In this document: positions 1 through 11,145 of the stretch, in pieces
Numbering within the stretch: the first letter of the stretch is position 1
Layout: the number at the start of each line of letters is the position of its first letter
DNA from: Cryptomeria japonica
Lineage: Eukaryota > Streptophyta > Pinopsida > Cupressales > Cupressaceae
Length of the DNA: 64,000 nt
Assembly (NCBI RefSeq): GCF_030272615.1
Contig: NC_081409.1
Location: forward strand, 25,555,406-25,619,405
Reading direction: 5' to 3'
Translations under genes and position numbers: made by a program
The notes under the pieces: model-generated
The model's input: only the letters and a program-made list of their open reading frames with translations
The model's database searches: none
What the model was told of the DNA's origin: nothing

Positions 1-204
1 TTTGAGATGGGTGACTTAGTATTGAGAGAGAATCCTCAAAATCAGCAAGATCAAAAAAAGAAAGGCAAGTTCGAACCAAATTGGCTTGGTCCCTATGTCA
101 TCACATCAGTCTATGGATCAGATGCATATCATCTCTCAACACCAAGTGGAGAACCTTTGGAAGATCCTACCAACAACATGCCCCTTCGCAGGTTTTACAC
201 ATAG
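1..204 (+). pseudogene. Integrase C-terminal tail (GPY/F module) of element A
   Basis: Open to the stop TAG at 202-204. The protein reads GDLVLRENP, then KGKFEPNWLGPYVI, then PLRRFYT. This is the arrangement of the GPY/F module that ends Ty3/gypsy (Metaviridae) integrases, where a basic GDLVL segment is followed by a W-x-GPY motif and an H/P-L-R-R-F/Y-Y end. In the family the module binds nucleic acid non-specifically and helps multimerisation. Copies B, C and D show that no catalytic core lies upstream, so this tail is probably a relic. It is the best preserved of the tails in view, without an internal stop. Its start is outside the window. Confidence 0.8.
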
Positions 205-1942
205 CTCTTTGGAATATCATAATTCAAAAATACAAAAAAATCATAAAATATCAAAAATATAAAAAAATCATAAAAATAAAAAATTGTTACTTGATGAAAA
301 CCTGACAAATAGGCACCTTGTGAAACAAAAAAAATTGAAATATTGAAAAAAGTAAAGAGAAATAAATTCGTCCAATAATGAAAACAACTTCGAGCGCCTT
401 GGACAAGTACCATGGTGAAAACTGGGTTACCGATGCCATGTGTAGAGACATTTCTACTCCCTCCTTCAAGATCTAATCTCATCCTTTCACTTTGCACACA
501 CTCACAACCTTTCCATCCATAATAAAATTACCCATTCCCATCATGGCTTGTTATTGATCTACCCAATATTGGTTAGCCATTCATAATAATCCCTCCTTTT
601 CACCCCTTTCCATCCATAATAAATCAGCTCCTATATGTGGCTAAGACAAAATCCTAATTCTAGTGATGGGTGTGGAACTAAGAGCATCACATGTTCTGAG
701 GAGTATAGTTTCTTCCAGTTTTCTTCAGTTTACTCGCGCATAATCCACAATAAAGCAACACTTGCATCACAGATCCACAATAAAGTTTCATCTTCTCCAC
801 AATAAGGTATCAGTTTCATGGATTCGATCAGTTTCAAATGAGATATAAACAGTGGCAAAGGGCTTCAACAAATTAAATCTTTCAGTAGACTCAGACAACA
901 TTATAGTTAGGTCCTATCTATCCTTTTGTGAACAAAAACATTGTGACCACAATCAAATAGACTTATACAAGTGCCAAGAGACATTAAACTTGAGGAGTAC
1001 AATGGATGTTGGTATTGAGTCTTGGTTTTCTTTTGATTTTAACTTTTGGTGGCATGTCTTTTAGCTTTTCCGGGATGTCTCTAACTAGAGATTCTATCTC
1101 CAAGATGTCTTTGACTAGAAAGGCGAGGATGACATATGTTCACCTATTGTTTTGTTGTCTGTGGATTGTCTCTTAGTAATGCTATGACTTGTCAAAGGAT
1201 ATGAGGATATTGTGAGTCTAGTATGAACTGGGGAATTCCTTGTTTGCAACTGTCTGATCTCCATCCAAATAGGTACAATGACTTTCTAGGGCGAACCTAG
1301 ATCTAGATTTTCATAACCTATTTGTCATAATAAAGCTCAATGATGATATAGCACAAGAAGCTCTTTCACTTACACATCTTTTATCTTCCATCCCACTTTC
1401 TTGATTGACCTCCATCATCCTTCTTGAGTCTGTGTAGCCCACTATCACATGACTGAGTATAATGACATGCCAAAAATATTTACATTTCGTGTAGTTTGCA
1501 CATGCATTACCACATATTAGCATTTCATACATACATATAGATATCACAATTGCACCATATCCTGCACACAACACATGTTAGCACATTTTACATTCTCATC
1601 ATGTAAATAGTTATTTGCATTATCATATTCATCTGCATTTCATACATTCACATTTGCATTTTGCATAATGTATAAAACATAAAAGAACAAATATATATTG
1701 CATTTCATCATGTACATATTTGCATCCATATCATAAGCATCATATAGAAACATGCATCACATAGGTACATATACATATAGCTACCGCAAGGATGAATCAT
1801 CTCATAAATATATATATATATCAAAAATCATGTGTCATAATACAATGATGTCAAAATACATATGGCTACAAAATCACCCGAAGGTGTTTACATCGTTATA
1901 CAAAAATGGTACAAAAATTGATACATAGGGAGCCCTCTAAGG
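205..1942 (+). other. Non-coding spacer of element A between integrase tail and antisense gene
   Basis: No credible gene. It begins with poly-A/T-rich sequence and a segment with repeated GGTGAAAAC words (295-430) that is also present in T3. Five AATAAA/AATAAG-containing words (CCATAATAAA, CCACAATAAAG) lie between about 517 and 810 on the element strand and could act as poly(A) signals. From about 1440 to 1830 the sequence is a low-complexity mix of CATTTGCAT/CATACAT words with an AT run at 1808-1822. On the minus strand this last part would be the 3' untranslated region of the PMD gene. Confidence 0.6.
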
Positions 1943-4729
1943 CTATGATGAACTCCTTCCCTTGGAGCCAGCCGACCTCGACGAAGTCTGAGCCTTGGAA
2001 GTCCCTGCCCCAGGATCATCTCTCCTGCCCCCTCTATTTGGTGGTGGTGGAGGACCCATGACCCCACCACTAGACGCCTTTCTCCTGTCTCTCCCTCCAG
2101 TGGTCGTCGTAGTCCGTGATGGTCTCCAAAATCTCCTAGCCCACTGATCAAGTGGCACAACTCCATAATACATGTATCTCCAATAGGCTATCTCCTCCCT
2201 TGCTCGTAGGACATAGGCATATCTGGCCCCAGTATCCTCTGTTGCCCGTCTCCCTTCCCTCAGTGCCTCCTCAGCCTCCATGTAGCACTGAATAGCCTGA
2301 TTCCTCTCTCGCTCAGTATCCCTCAGTTGTCTCCTGAGTCTAGCCCCATCCCTCTCTAGATCTTGAATCTCACATGCTTGTCCCTGGTATATCTCTCTCA
2401 AGGATAGTAGCTCATCCTCCTCTCCTCCCTCCTCACCCTATCCCTATCCTGGAACCTGTGTTGCTGGCAAAGGTAGTCCACCTCTACCCCTAACTACATG
2501 AGTCGGTCTCTCCTCTCCTCCATCTCTCCTCTGAGCTACCCTCCTCTCTGCTACTGCACCTCACCTCTGTTGTATGCCTCTGGCTCCACCATCCCCACAA
2601 TCATCTCTACCATCACCCTCTATCGACTCTGTCAGATCTGTCAGTCATGGAAATGGATGCTCTGCCCAATATGCATTATACTCAACATCCATCCCTACGT
2701 CCTCCACATCTACCCAAATCTCCCAAGGCATGGGAACCATCTCCTGCATTTCGTGCTACTGCCTGATCATAAGACAGTAATAGACCTAAATGTGCCTGAT
2801 CTCTCACTATCTGCGCATACATTCCTAAGCCATGTGGCATTTGATGTATCCTACCAAACTGTCTACATACTTTGTCAATCAACTGCCGCTCAATAAAATA
2901 TGGTGTCCTCCCAATCAAATACCTACTCCTGAACATGTATGGCAACTCCACTATGTCATCCTCCCACTCCTCACAACCTCGCTAAGGCCTCCATACCACA
3001 CTGTCTACCTCATCAATCACTCAGTGCCAATATTCTAGTCTCCCAATCTATGGCTGAGAAGTAATCATATCATATAAATGCACATAACTGCACCCATGTC
3101 CCCTGCCTCTAAAGTATATTGATCATGTAACCGAAAGATGCTCATATGCCCATACCTGTAGTAATGTCACTCCACATCCCAATCTTGATGATCCATAATA
3201 CACAAACTGATGCAACTCATAATACAAGTGTGCCAGCAGACACGACCCCCATGCAAACCTAGTGTGCTCAGTCACCAATGTCTCCAGAGTCCTCCCCATC
3301 CCACAACCAACCCTCGTGTCACCCCATCCAAACAGAGAAACCCACTAATAACTCCTGCCAGCACCACTGGTAGAGATAATCCTATAGCTGTCATGGTGTC
3401 CCAGGACACATGTTCTGCCCTCATCTCCAGTCCTGGATCCTGGAACACTCATCTCAATGCCTCCTTGTCTCCCTCTCGATCATAAGGAACCAACTCCCCA
3501 TCGATCGGTATCCATAGTATCCTGTACACATCCTCTAAGGTGACTGTCATCTCACCCATCGCTAAATGAAACGTGCATGTCTTTGAGTGTCATTTCTCAG
3601 CTAATGCAGTCAACAACTCCGTGTTCACCCGAAACTCAAGCATATACATAATGTATTGTAATCCCATGGCCTCAATTGCCGCTCTATCCTCCAATGTCAA
3701 CTCTGGTCATAATCCCTAAGTCGAAGGGTATCTCTCCCGTGACTCTAGCATCGATAGGTCCTCCTGTAGTCAAGCAAATCAATTGTGTCAATCCTAGTAT
3801 TACTTCATGTTCATCACAAAGTGTTGCTTTTATCTTATCTTTTAGGGCACCCACTTGAGTGTATACTCTTGAGTAGTATATCAAATTGATAATGTATGTT
3901 CCATCATAAAATTGTCAATTTCAACCTAATCCAATTGATAATGTATGTCCTATCAGAGAATTGTCAATTTCTATGGTATTCCCTCTTCATCACAAAGTGC
4001 CTCACTCTATCCTATCATAGGGCCTCTGCTTGAGTGTATCTTCTTGAGTAGTTTCCTGATTGGCAACATATGTTCTATCACAAAATTGTCAATCCTAGCC
4101 CTATCTATTATCCTAGTCTTCCTTAGAGGACCTATTTGAGTGTATCCTCTTAGCAGCTTATCCAATCGACAACGTATGTTTATCACAGAACTGTTGATTC
4201 GACCTTGAAGATATAAATACACATTCATGATACAAACATGCTTGAATACTACACAAACATTCCTACATTTCATAGACACACTTGGATTACACATACGTTC
4301 CTCTGTCATGCATATATGTGTCTTCCCTGCACAGACGCACCCGACACACACAAACGTGACTATACCTTACACAAACGCGCTTAAACCACATAGAACCGCT
4401 CGCATTTGACATAGACGTTCGCATCATAGATGTGTTTAGACCAAACACATATGCACATAACCTACCCAGATGCGTCTGGCACCAACGCAAATGTGCCTAA
4501 CCTACCAAGATGCACTTGACACCAATGTAGATGCACCTTAACTTCTTTTGCCCCACTTGACAAGTTTCTACAACATACCTAATATGCATTTATTGACCTA
4601 CCCAACATGAATTTATGACAACAATTGATGCAACAAGGCACAAGGAGGTTTTGTGGTACTCACCGACTCTCCTGCATCTGTTGGCCTCTGGCATCGGCGA
4701 ACGCAATCGAATCTATGAACCAATACCAT
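1943..4729 (-). pseudogene. Antisense plant mobile domain (PMD) gene of element A, two exons, decayed
   Basis: Exon 1 (4664-4729) starts with ATG and encodes a 22-residue peptide beginning MVLVHRFDCVRR. It ends at a GTGAGT donor. The proposed intron is 3764-4663 and ends TTGCTTGACTACAG. Exon 2 (1943-3763) carries PMD hallmarks: GEMTVTLEDVYRILWIPIDG, RYLIGRTPYFIERQLIDKV and CRQFGRIHQMPHG. It ends with a charged coiled coil (LRRQLRDTERERNQAIQ, about 2270-2345) and a Pro/Gly/Ser-rich tail. PMD proteins (the MAIN/MAIL1 group and transposon-borne relatives) are plant-specific nuclear proteins; those in transposable elements have no proven role. Frameshifts and stops, including the TGA shared by all copies soon after the acceptor, make this copy non-functional as read. 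The domain call is firm; the splice model is inferred from four parallel copies. Confidence 0.72.
3780..4530 (-). repeat. Intron repeats of the element A PMD gene
   Basis: Three repeat types fill the proposed intron. Near 3800-3825 there is one unit of the TTTGTGATGAACA minisatellite, which is multi-copy in B, C and D. At 3875-4195 there are four divergent copies of a ~70 bp unit with the core AACATACGTTGYCAAT and CTCAAGAGGATACACTCAAG. At about 4215-4530 there is an array of at least ten CACAGACGCG-like decamers spaced roughly 25-30 bp apart; on the gene strand they read CGCGTCTGTG. Many CpGs have decayed to TpG or CpA. Confidence 0.7.
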
Positions 4730-4820
4730 CGCTATTGACTGTTGACTGCTCTCTGCTCTCTCTGCATTCTGATCTCTTAGGTGTGTGGATGACAATGAGG
4801 ATGTTTTCTCTTGTAGTCTA

Positions 4821-4827
4821 TCTTATA
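4821..4827 (-). promoter_or_regulatory. TATA box of the antisense PMD gene, element A
   Basis: On the minus strand it reads TATAAGA inside GTCTATAAGATAGAC, about 95 bp before the exon 1 ATG at 4729. The same box lies at the same spacing in copies B, C and D. Confidence 0.6.
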
Positions 4828-4925
4828 GACTACCCTAGCCCTAGTCTCCCGTGTCAGTCTTCTTTATCTCATGACTCTGTCACTCCATCCTATCTTGTCA
4901 GTCTTTTCTAGCCTTTCTTTCTCAT

Positions 4926-4983
4926 CAAGAGATTGTCTACAACCTTTTCAAACATTTTCATCCAATCTCTTGAGGGGGCATAT
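4926..4983 (+). promoter_or_regulatory. Hairpin plus second purine tract upstream of the element A 3' LTR
   Basis: CAAGAGATTG (4926-4935) is an exact reverse complement of CAATCTCTTG (4963-4972), and the purine run GAGGGGGCATA follows at once. The equivalent hairpin in D uses CGAGAGATTG with CAATCTCTCG, so the second base pair differs but pairing is kept. Confidence 0.65.
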
Positions 4984-5058
4984 CATTCCCGTCATAGGGA
5001 AACTTTGTATCAGTTTATCTTATCTTCTTTGAAACAACACGACAAGTTGCATTGTCTC

Positions 5059-5072
5059 AAAGAGGGGCAAAA
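5059..5072 (+). other. Polypurine tract of element A
   Basis: AAAGAGGGGCAAAA directly abuts the 3' LTR, the normal place for the primer of plus-strand DNA synthesis. T2 has the same sequence and T3 has a one-base variant. Confidence 0.8.
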
Positions 5073-5834
5073 TGTAGACACCTAAAATTGTCCAGTCTAA
5101 TTAAATAAATATTTTTATTTATTTAATTATTTTATCCCAAGTCTTCTATTAATTAAATAAATATTTATTTATTTAATTAATTCATTAATCCCCATCTAAG
5201 CCTTTTCTCATTTAAATAAATACTTTTATTTATTTAAATTGTCCTTTTCCTAAATTAAAAAAATACTTTTATTAATCTTTATTTATTTAATTAATTCATT
5301 AGCCTTTTCTACCCATGACACATGTCATTCATCTCTTAATTCCTACACTACCTACCCTCTCATTATTTTCTTATTTCTTCTACCTACCCTCTAATCCTAT
5401 CCAACCATCTATCTTTTACACTTCTCAATCTTATCCCTCCATTTCTTACAGTGTCTTCTATATAAGAGGATGCTTCCTTCATTATCAATCCTCCTAAGCA
5501 TTCTAAGTATTCTAATCAATCTTATGCAATCAAGTCTTTTTGTGGTCAAGCTATCAACCACATAATTTTTTCGTTCTTTGTTGAGCTCTTGTGCACACAT
5601 AAAAAACTGAGAGCAAACATATCAAGCAAGATCAACGAAGATAGGAAGAATGGAGATTCAAACCCTAGTGGACATGTGATGGTATAATCTTTTTTATTTT
5701 GTTGACTTGCATTGTCGTAGGTTATCTTCATATGTTATGGTGGATCTTTGTTGTTATTAGGCTAGGGTTTTGTGGTTGAATTCATTTAGTCTTTCAATAT
5801 CGTTGTCTTCATTATCCACTTTTCACCATACACA
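5073..5834 (+). repeat. 3' LTR of element A (T1)
   Basis: It runs from TGTAGACACC to CACCATACACA. Its U3 has serial A/T palindromes of the form ATTAAATAAAT-n-ATTTATTTAAT. A TATA box (CTATATAAGAGG, about 5457-5468) is conserved in all T1 LTRs. The partner LTR is outside the window, so age cannot be estimated. The flanking ATATC at 5835-5839 is the candidate target duplication. Confidence 0.85.
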
Positions 5835-6177
5835 ATATCATTTCCACGCTAATTTAGCTTCATATCAATATCATCATCCTTGCATCATATCATAAGTAGT
5901 TTCGTATCAATATCATGCTAATATCTCAATTGCTTTGCATTTAGATCTTTGATCATATATGCCTCATTCTTTAGGTAGTCATCCTAGAGATCAAGTGCTC
6001 GTGCAAGTTGAGAGCCACCTTGATTTGAAGGATCCTTGGAGATAGAGAACAATGGAACAATCTTAGGAGATGGATGATTTATCTTGCTTTGTCTTTTAGA
6101 TCTTTATTTTGTTATGTTTCATTGGTATACTTGCTTGTCTGTGTTGTTTATTGGCTAACCACTCTTTCAGGTATACA
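5835..6177 (+). repeat. T2 5' LTR, 3' remnant
   Basis: The sequence from CTAATTTAGCTTCATATC to GGTATACA is nearly identical to 32218-32546. The upstream part of this LTR was displaced by element A and lies beyond the window start. The segment after it (TTTCTAGAGCCCACCATGGGG) occupies the primer-binding-site position and may be a decayed version of the T1/T3 site. Confidence 0.8.
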
Positions 6178-7110
6178 TTTCTAGAGCCCACCATGGGGCT
6201 CTTCCCATAATTTTAACATTTTCATAGGTTTTTCTATAGGTTTTTCACATAGGTTTTTTAGCAATTTTTTCATGCTGGTTTTCTGCAAGTTTTTCACACT
6301 GGTTTTTCACGCAAGTTTTTCACGCAAATTTTTTGTGCAGATTTATCCACACAAATAGAGAGCCCAATTTCGTAACACAAATGAAAATTTTAGGTTTGTG
6401 AGCCCACAATATTGGATTAACATTTTGAGGGTTTTGTAGGTTCTAACTTTTCTTGTGAATTTTCAAGGAGTTAGATTAGTTTTATTTTGCTTTTGTTTCA
6501 AGTTTTTTGTTACAAAGGTTTAAAAAGAACTCACACTTCATTTCTTGCATAGTCTTAAAAAGAACATCTTTTTTCTTTGGTGCTCCCTAAAAATAACTTC
6601 ATTGATCATTTGGTGCTTTAAAAAGAACTTCATTTCCATTTTTGCAAAAGGTAAAAAGAACAACCAAAAAAATCTTTCCTTTTCTTTTGCAAAGTAGATC
6701 ACACTTATTTTGGTGCTCATAAAAAGAACAAAACAATTTTCTTTATTTCCAAAGTATAAAAAGAACAAGCCATCTTTCAATTTTTGCAAAGGTAACAAAG
6801 AACAATCCACATCAAAGTTAGGAGCTTCACTTTCAAGATAAATCGTTGTTATCATTTTCGCAATTTCTTTTATTGACCAGGTTTGTTTTCAAGTAAAAAA
6901 CAAATTGCTATGTGGGACTAAAATGAACACCATTCTTGTTGGAGCAACATCTCCAAATAGAGGTTAGAGAACCATTGCTATGAAGGATTAAAATGAACCA
7001 TTGATTTCTTTGTCTTGAAAGTGATAGGTATATGCTCTCCCCTTAATTGGGTGAATAAAAAGTCAAACTCACTATTTCAAGCTTTCTTTCAATTCATGAA
7101 AATAAGATAC
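6178..7110 (+). repeat. T2 leader with two short-motif arrays
   Basis: At 6219-6350 the sequence is a run of GGTTTTTCACRC/CAAGTTTTTCACGC words about 15-20 bp apart. At about 6518-6805 a second array of TAAAAAGAAC decamers recurs about every 35-50 bp (at least seven copies, with TAAAATGAAC variants to about 6995). No protein-coding signal is visible. The position just after the primer-binding site matches the CGCGTCTGTG array of T1 and the CTCGTAYGRG array of T3. Confidence 0.65.
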
Positions 7111-7360
7111 AACCTTTAGTAGGCCTGCCCTCTAGAGAAGCCCATAAGGCCGATGAGAGGGGAACGACCTAAGTGGGGAACGACTAAAAGACAAGTTTAC
7201 CAACCCACTATAATCAAATGTGGAGGTTGATGAAAATCCCCTCTAATGACAGTGTCCATTGATAGCCTTTCCCCAATATCTCGGAGATACGAAAAGCCTT
7301 TGTTTTAAAGGTTGGAAAGCCTCTTGAGGGAGTTTATGTTTCATCGCGTCGAATGGAACC
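7110..7360 (+). other. Conserved leader block of T2, left part
   Basis: It contains GAGAGGGGAACGACCTAAGT, ACGACTAAAA and CCAACCCACTATAAT. These words recur in the same order in T3 (19885-19930) and in a weaker form in T1 (about 49556-49620). The block is interrupted by insertion B after GAATGGAACC and resumes at 17216. No ORF explains the conservation, so a structured RNA or packaging role is possible but unproven. Confidence 0.55.
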
Positions 7361-8004
7361 TGTATATGGTGAAAATGGATACAACAATATTGAAAGACTA
7401 AATGAATTCAACCACAAAACCCTAGCCTAACAACAACAAAGATCCACCATAACATATGAAGATTACCTAAGACAATGCAAATCAAATGAAATCACAAAGA
7501 TTATACCATCACATGTCCAATAGGGTTTGAATCTCCATTCTTCCTATCTCCATTGATCTTGCTTGATATATTTGCTCTCAAATTTTATATGTGCATAAGA
7601 GCTCAACAAAAAACGGAAATGTGATTGCAAGTAGGATCGCATATGAAAGTTCAAAAGCGTAGTGTAGTCGAGTAATCATCGGGATGCATAGATTGATCAG
7701 GGTTGATAATGAAGGAAGTATCGTCTTATATAGAAGACACTATATGAAATGGAGGGATAAGATTGAGAGGTGTAAAAGATAAATGGTCGGCTATGATTAG
7801 AGGGTAGGTAAAGAAAATAAGAAAATAATGAAAGGGGTAGGTAGTGTATGAATTAAGAGATGAATGACATGTGTCATGGGTAGAAAAGGTTGATAAATTA
7901 ATTAAATAAATAAAGATTTATTTAATTAATAGAAGAATTAGGCTAAAGTAATTAAATAAATAAAATATTTATTTAATTAGACTGGACAATTTTAGGTGTC
8001 TACA
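7361..8004 (-). repeat. 3' LTR of element B
   Basis: On the minus strand it starts TGTAGACACC and ends CACCATATACA. It is shorter than the ~780-817 bp LTRs of C, D and E because the U3 has only two of the A/T palindromes. The 5' LTR remnant of B shows the same short form, so the shortening predates insertion. A TATA box (CTATATAAGACG on the minus strand) lies at about 7724-7733. The polypurine tract AAAGAGGGGCAAAA lies at 8005-8018. Confidence 0.87.
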
Positions 8005-8095
8005 TTTTGCCCCTCTTTAAGACAATGCAGCTTGTCGCGTTGTTTCAAAGAAGATAATATAAACTGATACAAAGTTGCCCCAAGATGGGAATGAT

Positions 8096-8158
8096 ATGCC
8101 CCCTCAAGAGATTGGATGAAAATGTCTGAAAAGATTGCAGACAATCTCTCGATAAGAA
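8096..8158 (-). promoter_or_regulatory. Hairpin and second purine tract of element B
   Basis: On the minus strand CGAGAGATTG pairs with CAATCTCTTG, with one G-T wobble, and GAGGGGGCATA follows. It is the counterpart of 4926-4983 in A and 43207-43263 in D. Confidence 0.6.
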
Positions 8159-8261
8159 ATAAAGGCTAAAATGGACTGATCGAATAGGATAGAGTGACAG
8201 AGTCACATAAATAATGAAGACTGACTCGAGAAACGAGGGCTAGGGCTAGGGTAGGGTAATC

Positions 8262-8268
8262 TATAAGA
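8262..8268 (+). promoter_or_regulatory. TATA box of the PMD gene, element B
   Basis: TATAAGA within ATCTATAAGATAGACC, about 95 bp before the exon 1 ATG at 8361, at the same spacing as in A, C and D. Confidence 0.6.
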
Positions 8269-8360
8269 TAGACCACGAGGGGAAAAACATCCTCATTTTC
8301 ATCCACACATCTAAGAGATCAGAGTGCAAAGAGAGAATAGAGCAGCAGCAATCAGCAGCG

Positions 8361-9343
8361 ATGGCATTGGTTCACAGATTCGATTGCGTTCGCCGATTTC
8401 AAAGGCCATCAGATGCAGGAGAGCTAGTAAGTACCTCAAAAACCTCCTTGTACTTTGTCGCATTAATTGTTGTCATAAATGCATGCTAGGTAGGGTAATA
8501 TATCTTCAAGGTTGAATCGACAATTCTATGATGAACATACGTTGTCGATTGGAGAAACTACTCAAGAGGATACACTCAAGAAGAGGACCTAGGATAGGAT
8601 AGATCAAGGCACTTCATGATGAATAGGGAGTACCAAGACAAAGTACTTTGTGATGAACAGGGAGTACTAAAATATGAGCAGCATTTTGTGATGAACAGTG
8701 AGTGCAAATGTGAGCAGCACTTTGTGATGAACAGGGAGTGCAAAACACGTAGTACTTTGTGATGAACAGGGAGTACCACTAGGATAGAAGCAACACTTTG
8801 TGATGAACAGTGAGTGTCACTAGGATAGAGTACCATACGCACTTAGATAAAAAGTAACATTTTATGATGAACAATGAATGCCACTATGACTGACATGATT
8901 GATTTGCTTGACTGTAGGAGTATTTGCCTATGCTGGAGTCACGAGAGAGATTCCCGTTGACTCAGAGGTTGTGACCAGAGTTGACATTCAAGGACAGAGC
9001 TGCCATTGAGGGTATGGGCCTGTGATATATTCTGTATGTGCCCGAGTTTCGGGTGAACATGGGGTTGCCGACTGCGCTGGCTAAGAGATGGCACTCAGAG
9101 ACTTGTACATTTCATTTACCGATGGGTGAGATGACAGTCACCTTAGAGGATGTATACAAGATACTGAGCATATCGATCGATGGGGAATTAGTTCCTTATG
9201 ATTGAGATGGAGATAGGGATGCGCTGAGATGAGTGCTTCAGGATCCAGGACTAGAGATGAGGGCTGGACATGTGGTGTGGGATACCATGACATGGATAGG
9301 ATTAGCACTACTAGTAGTACTGACAGGAGTGATTAGTGGGTTC
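8361..9343 (+). pseudogene. PMD gene of element B, 3'-truncated
   Basis: Exon 1 is 8361-8426 (22 codons, starting MALVHRFDCVRRF) and is followed by the donor GTAAGT. The proposed intron is 8427-8917 and ends TTGCTTGACTGTAG. Exon 2 starts at 8918 in the same phase. It reads through the PMD segment RWHSETCTFHLPMGEMTVT and the LEDVYKI segment after it. Near 9343 the sequence jumps to the 3' flank (TTATGTATTAGTTTTGTAC), so the second half of PMD and the coiled coil are deleted. Stops include the shared TGA early in exon 2 and a TGA after ELVPYD. It cannot make a full protein. Confidence 0.72.
8590..8880 (+). repeat. Minisatellite in the PMD intron, element B
   Basis: There are seven to eight units with the core CTTTGTGATGAACAGGGAGT, spaced about 30-45 bp. 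Many units begin and end with AGTACT, which can form a hairpin. The copy number differs from A (one unit) and D (about six). The CGCGTCTGTG array seen in the introns of A, C and D is missing here. Confidence 0.75.
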
Positions 9344-11145
9344 TTATGTATTAGTTTTGTACTATTTTGTATGATGATGTAGACACCTTCGAGTGATTTT
9401 GTAGCCATATGTATTTTGACATCATTGTATCATGACACTTATGATTATATATATGAGATGATTCATCTTTGCGGAAACTATATGCATGCGTACCTATGTG
9501 ATGAGATATTTCATGATGTATGTTTCTATGTGATGTTTATGAGATGTTTTATGATGATGATTATTATATGGATGCAAATATGTACATGATTAAATGCAAT
9601 ATTTTTTTGTTCTTTTATGTTTTTAATATGTTATGCCAATGCAAATGTGAATGTATGAAATGCAGACGAATATGATAATGCAAATAACTATTTACATGAT
9701 GAAAATGTAAGATGTACTAACATGTGTGGTATGCAAGATGTGATGTAATTGTGATACCTATATGTATGTATGAAATGCTTAATATGTGGTAATGCAGGTG
9801 CAACTACATGAAATGCAAATGTTTTTGGTGTGTCATTATACTCAGTCATGTGATAGCGGGCTACACGAACTCAAGAAGGATGATGGAAGTCAATCAAGAA
9901 AGGGGGATGGAAGATAGAATATGGAAGTGAAAGACCTTCTTGTGCGTTATCATCATTGAGCTTTATTATGGCAAGTAGGTTATAACAATCAAGGCATATG
10001 TTCAACCCAGAAGTCATTGTACCTGTTTGCATGGAGATAACACAGTCACAAACAAGGAATGCCCCAGTTCATACTAGACTCTCAGTGTCCTCATATCCTT
10101 GGACAAGTCATAGCATTACTAAGAGACAATCCACAGACAACAAAAGAAAAAATAGGTGACGATACCCCATCCTTGCCTTTCTAGTCAAAGACATCCTGGA
10201 AAAGCTAAAAGACATGTCACCAGAAAGATAAAATCAAAAGAAAACCAAGATTCGACACCAACATCCACTGTAGTCCTCAAGTTTTAGTGTCTCTTGTCAC
10301 TTGTATGAGTCTTATTTGATTTTGGTCACAATGTTTACTTTCAGAAAAGGATAGATAGCACTGAACCATAATGTTGTTTGAGTCTATTGAAAGATTTGAT
10401 TTGTTGAAGCTCATTGTTGCTGTTGTGTCTCATCTGAAACTGACTGACTCCATGCAACTGATACTTCATTGCGGAGAAGACGGAACTTTATTGTGGATTT
10501 GTGATGTAAATGTTGCTTTATTGTGGATTGTGTGCAGATAGACTGAAGAAGAGTGGAAGAAACTGTACTCCTTGAAACATGTGATGCTCTTAGTTCCACA
10601 CCCATTACTAGACATAGGATTTGCCTTAGCCACAGATAGGAGCTGATTTATTATGGATGGAAAGGGGTGAAAAGGAATGTTTATTATGAATGGCTAACCA
10701 ATCTTGGGTAGATCAATAACAAGCCATGATGGGAATGAGTAAGTTTGTTATGAATGGATAGGTTGTGAGTGTGTGCAAAGTGAAGGATGAAATGGAATCC
10801 TGAAGGAGGGAGGAGCAATGTCTCTACACATGGTGCTGGTGACCCAGTTTTCACCATGGTACTTGCCTAGGGCGCCACCAAAGTGGTTTTCACCGTTGGA
10901 CGAAATGTTTTTCTTTAAATTTTTGGATTTTTTTTTTTTTGTTGTCACAAGGCGCCTGTTCACCAAGTTTTCACCAAGTAATGATTTTTTTATTTTATGA
11001 TTTTTTTTGTATTTTGAATTTTTTGATTTTTTTGTATCTTTGAATTTTTAATTTTTTCTGTATTTTTGATAATTTTTTGTATTTTTGATTATTTTTTAAT
11101 TTTTTTTTAATTTTTTGTATTTTTGAATTAGGATACTCTGAAGAG
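9344..11145 (-). other. Non-coding spacer of element B
   Basis: No gene seen. Going along the element strand from the integrase tail there is a poly-A/T-rich stretch (10920-11130), GGTGAAAAC-type words (10845-10895), a cluster of AATAAA words (about 10470-10760, seen here as TTTATT), then low-complexity ATGAAATGCAAATG sequence (9600-9830). The content matches 38459-40155 in D. Confidence 0.6.

Larger units (their letters stand above)
1..5834 (+). mobile_element. T1 element A, 3' part only (Ty3/gypsy-like, non-autonomous)
   Basis: The window opens inside this element, in the integrase C-terminal tail. After that come a long non-coding spacer, an antisense plant-mobile-domain gene, a hairpin and purine tracts, and a 762 bp 3' LTR beginning TGTAGACACC and ending CACCATACACA. 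The order matches copies B, C and D. Its 5' half lies outside the window, so whether gag and protease survive is unknown. It is inserted in the 5' LTR of a T2 element: the sequence after its LTR (CTAATTTAGCTTCATATC and onward) matches the interior of the T2 3' LTR near 32220. Confidence 0.85.

Noticed and set aside
1808-1822. AT dinucleotide run as a functional element
   Set aside because: A short simple repeat that varies between copies (compare 40034-40042); nothing suggests function.
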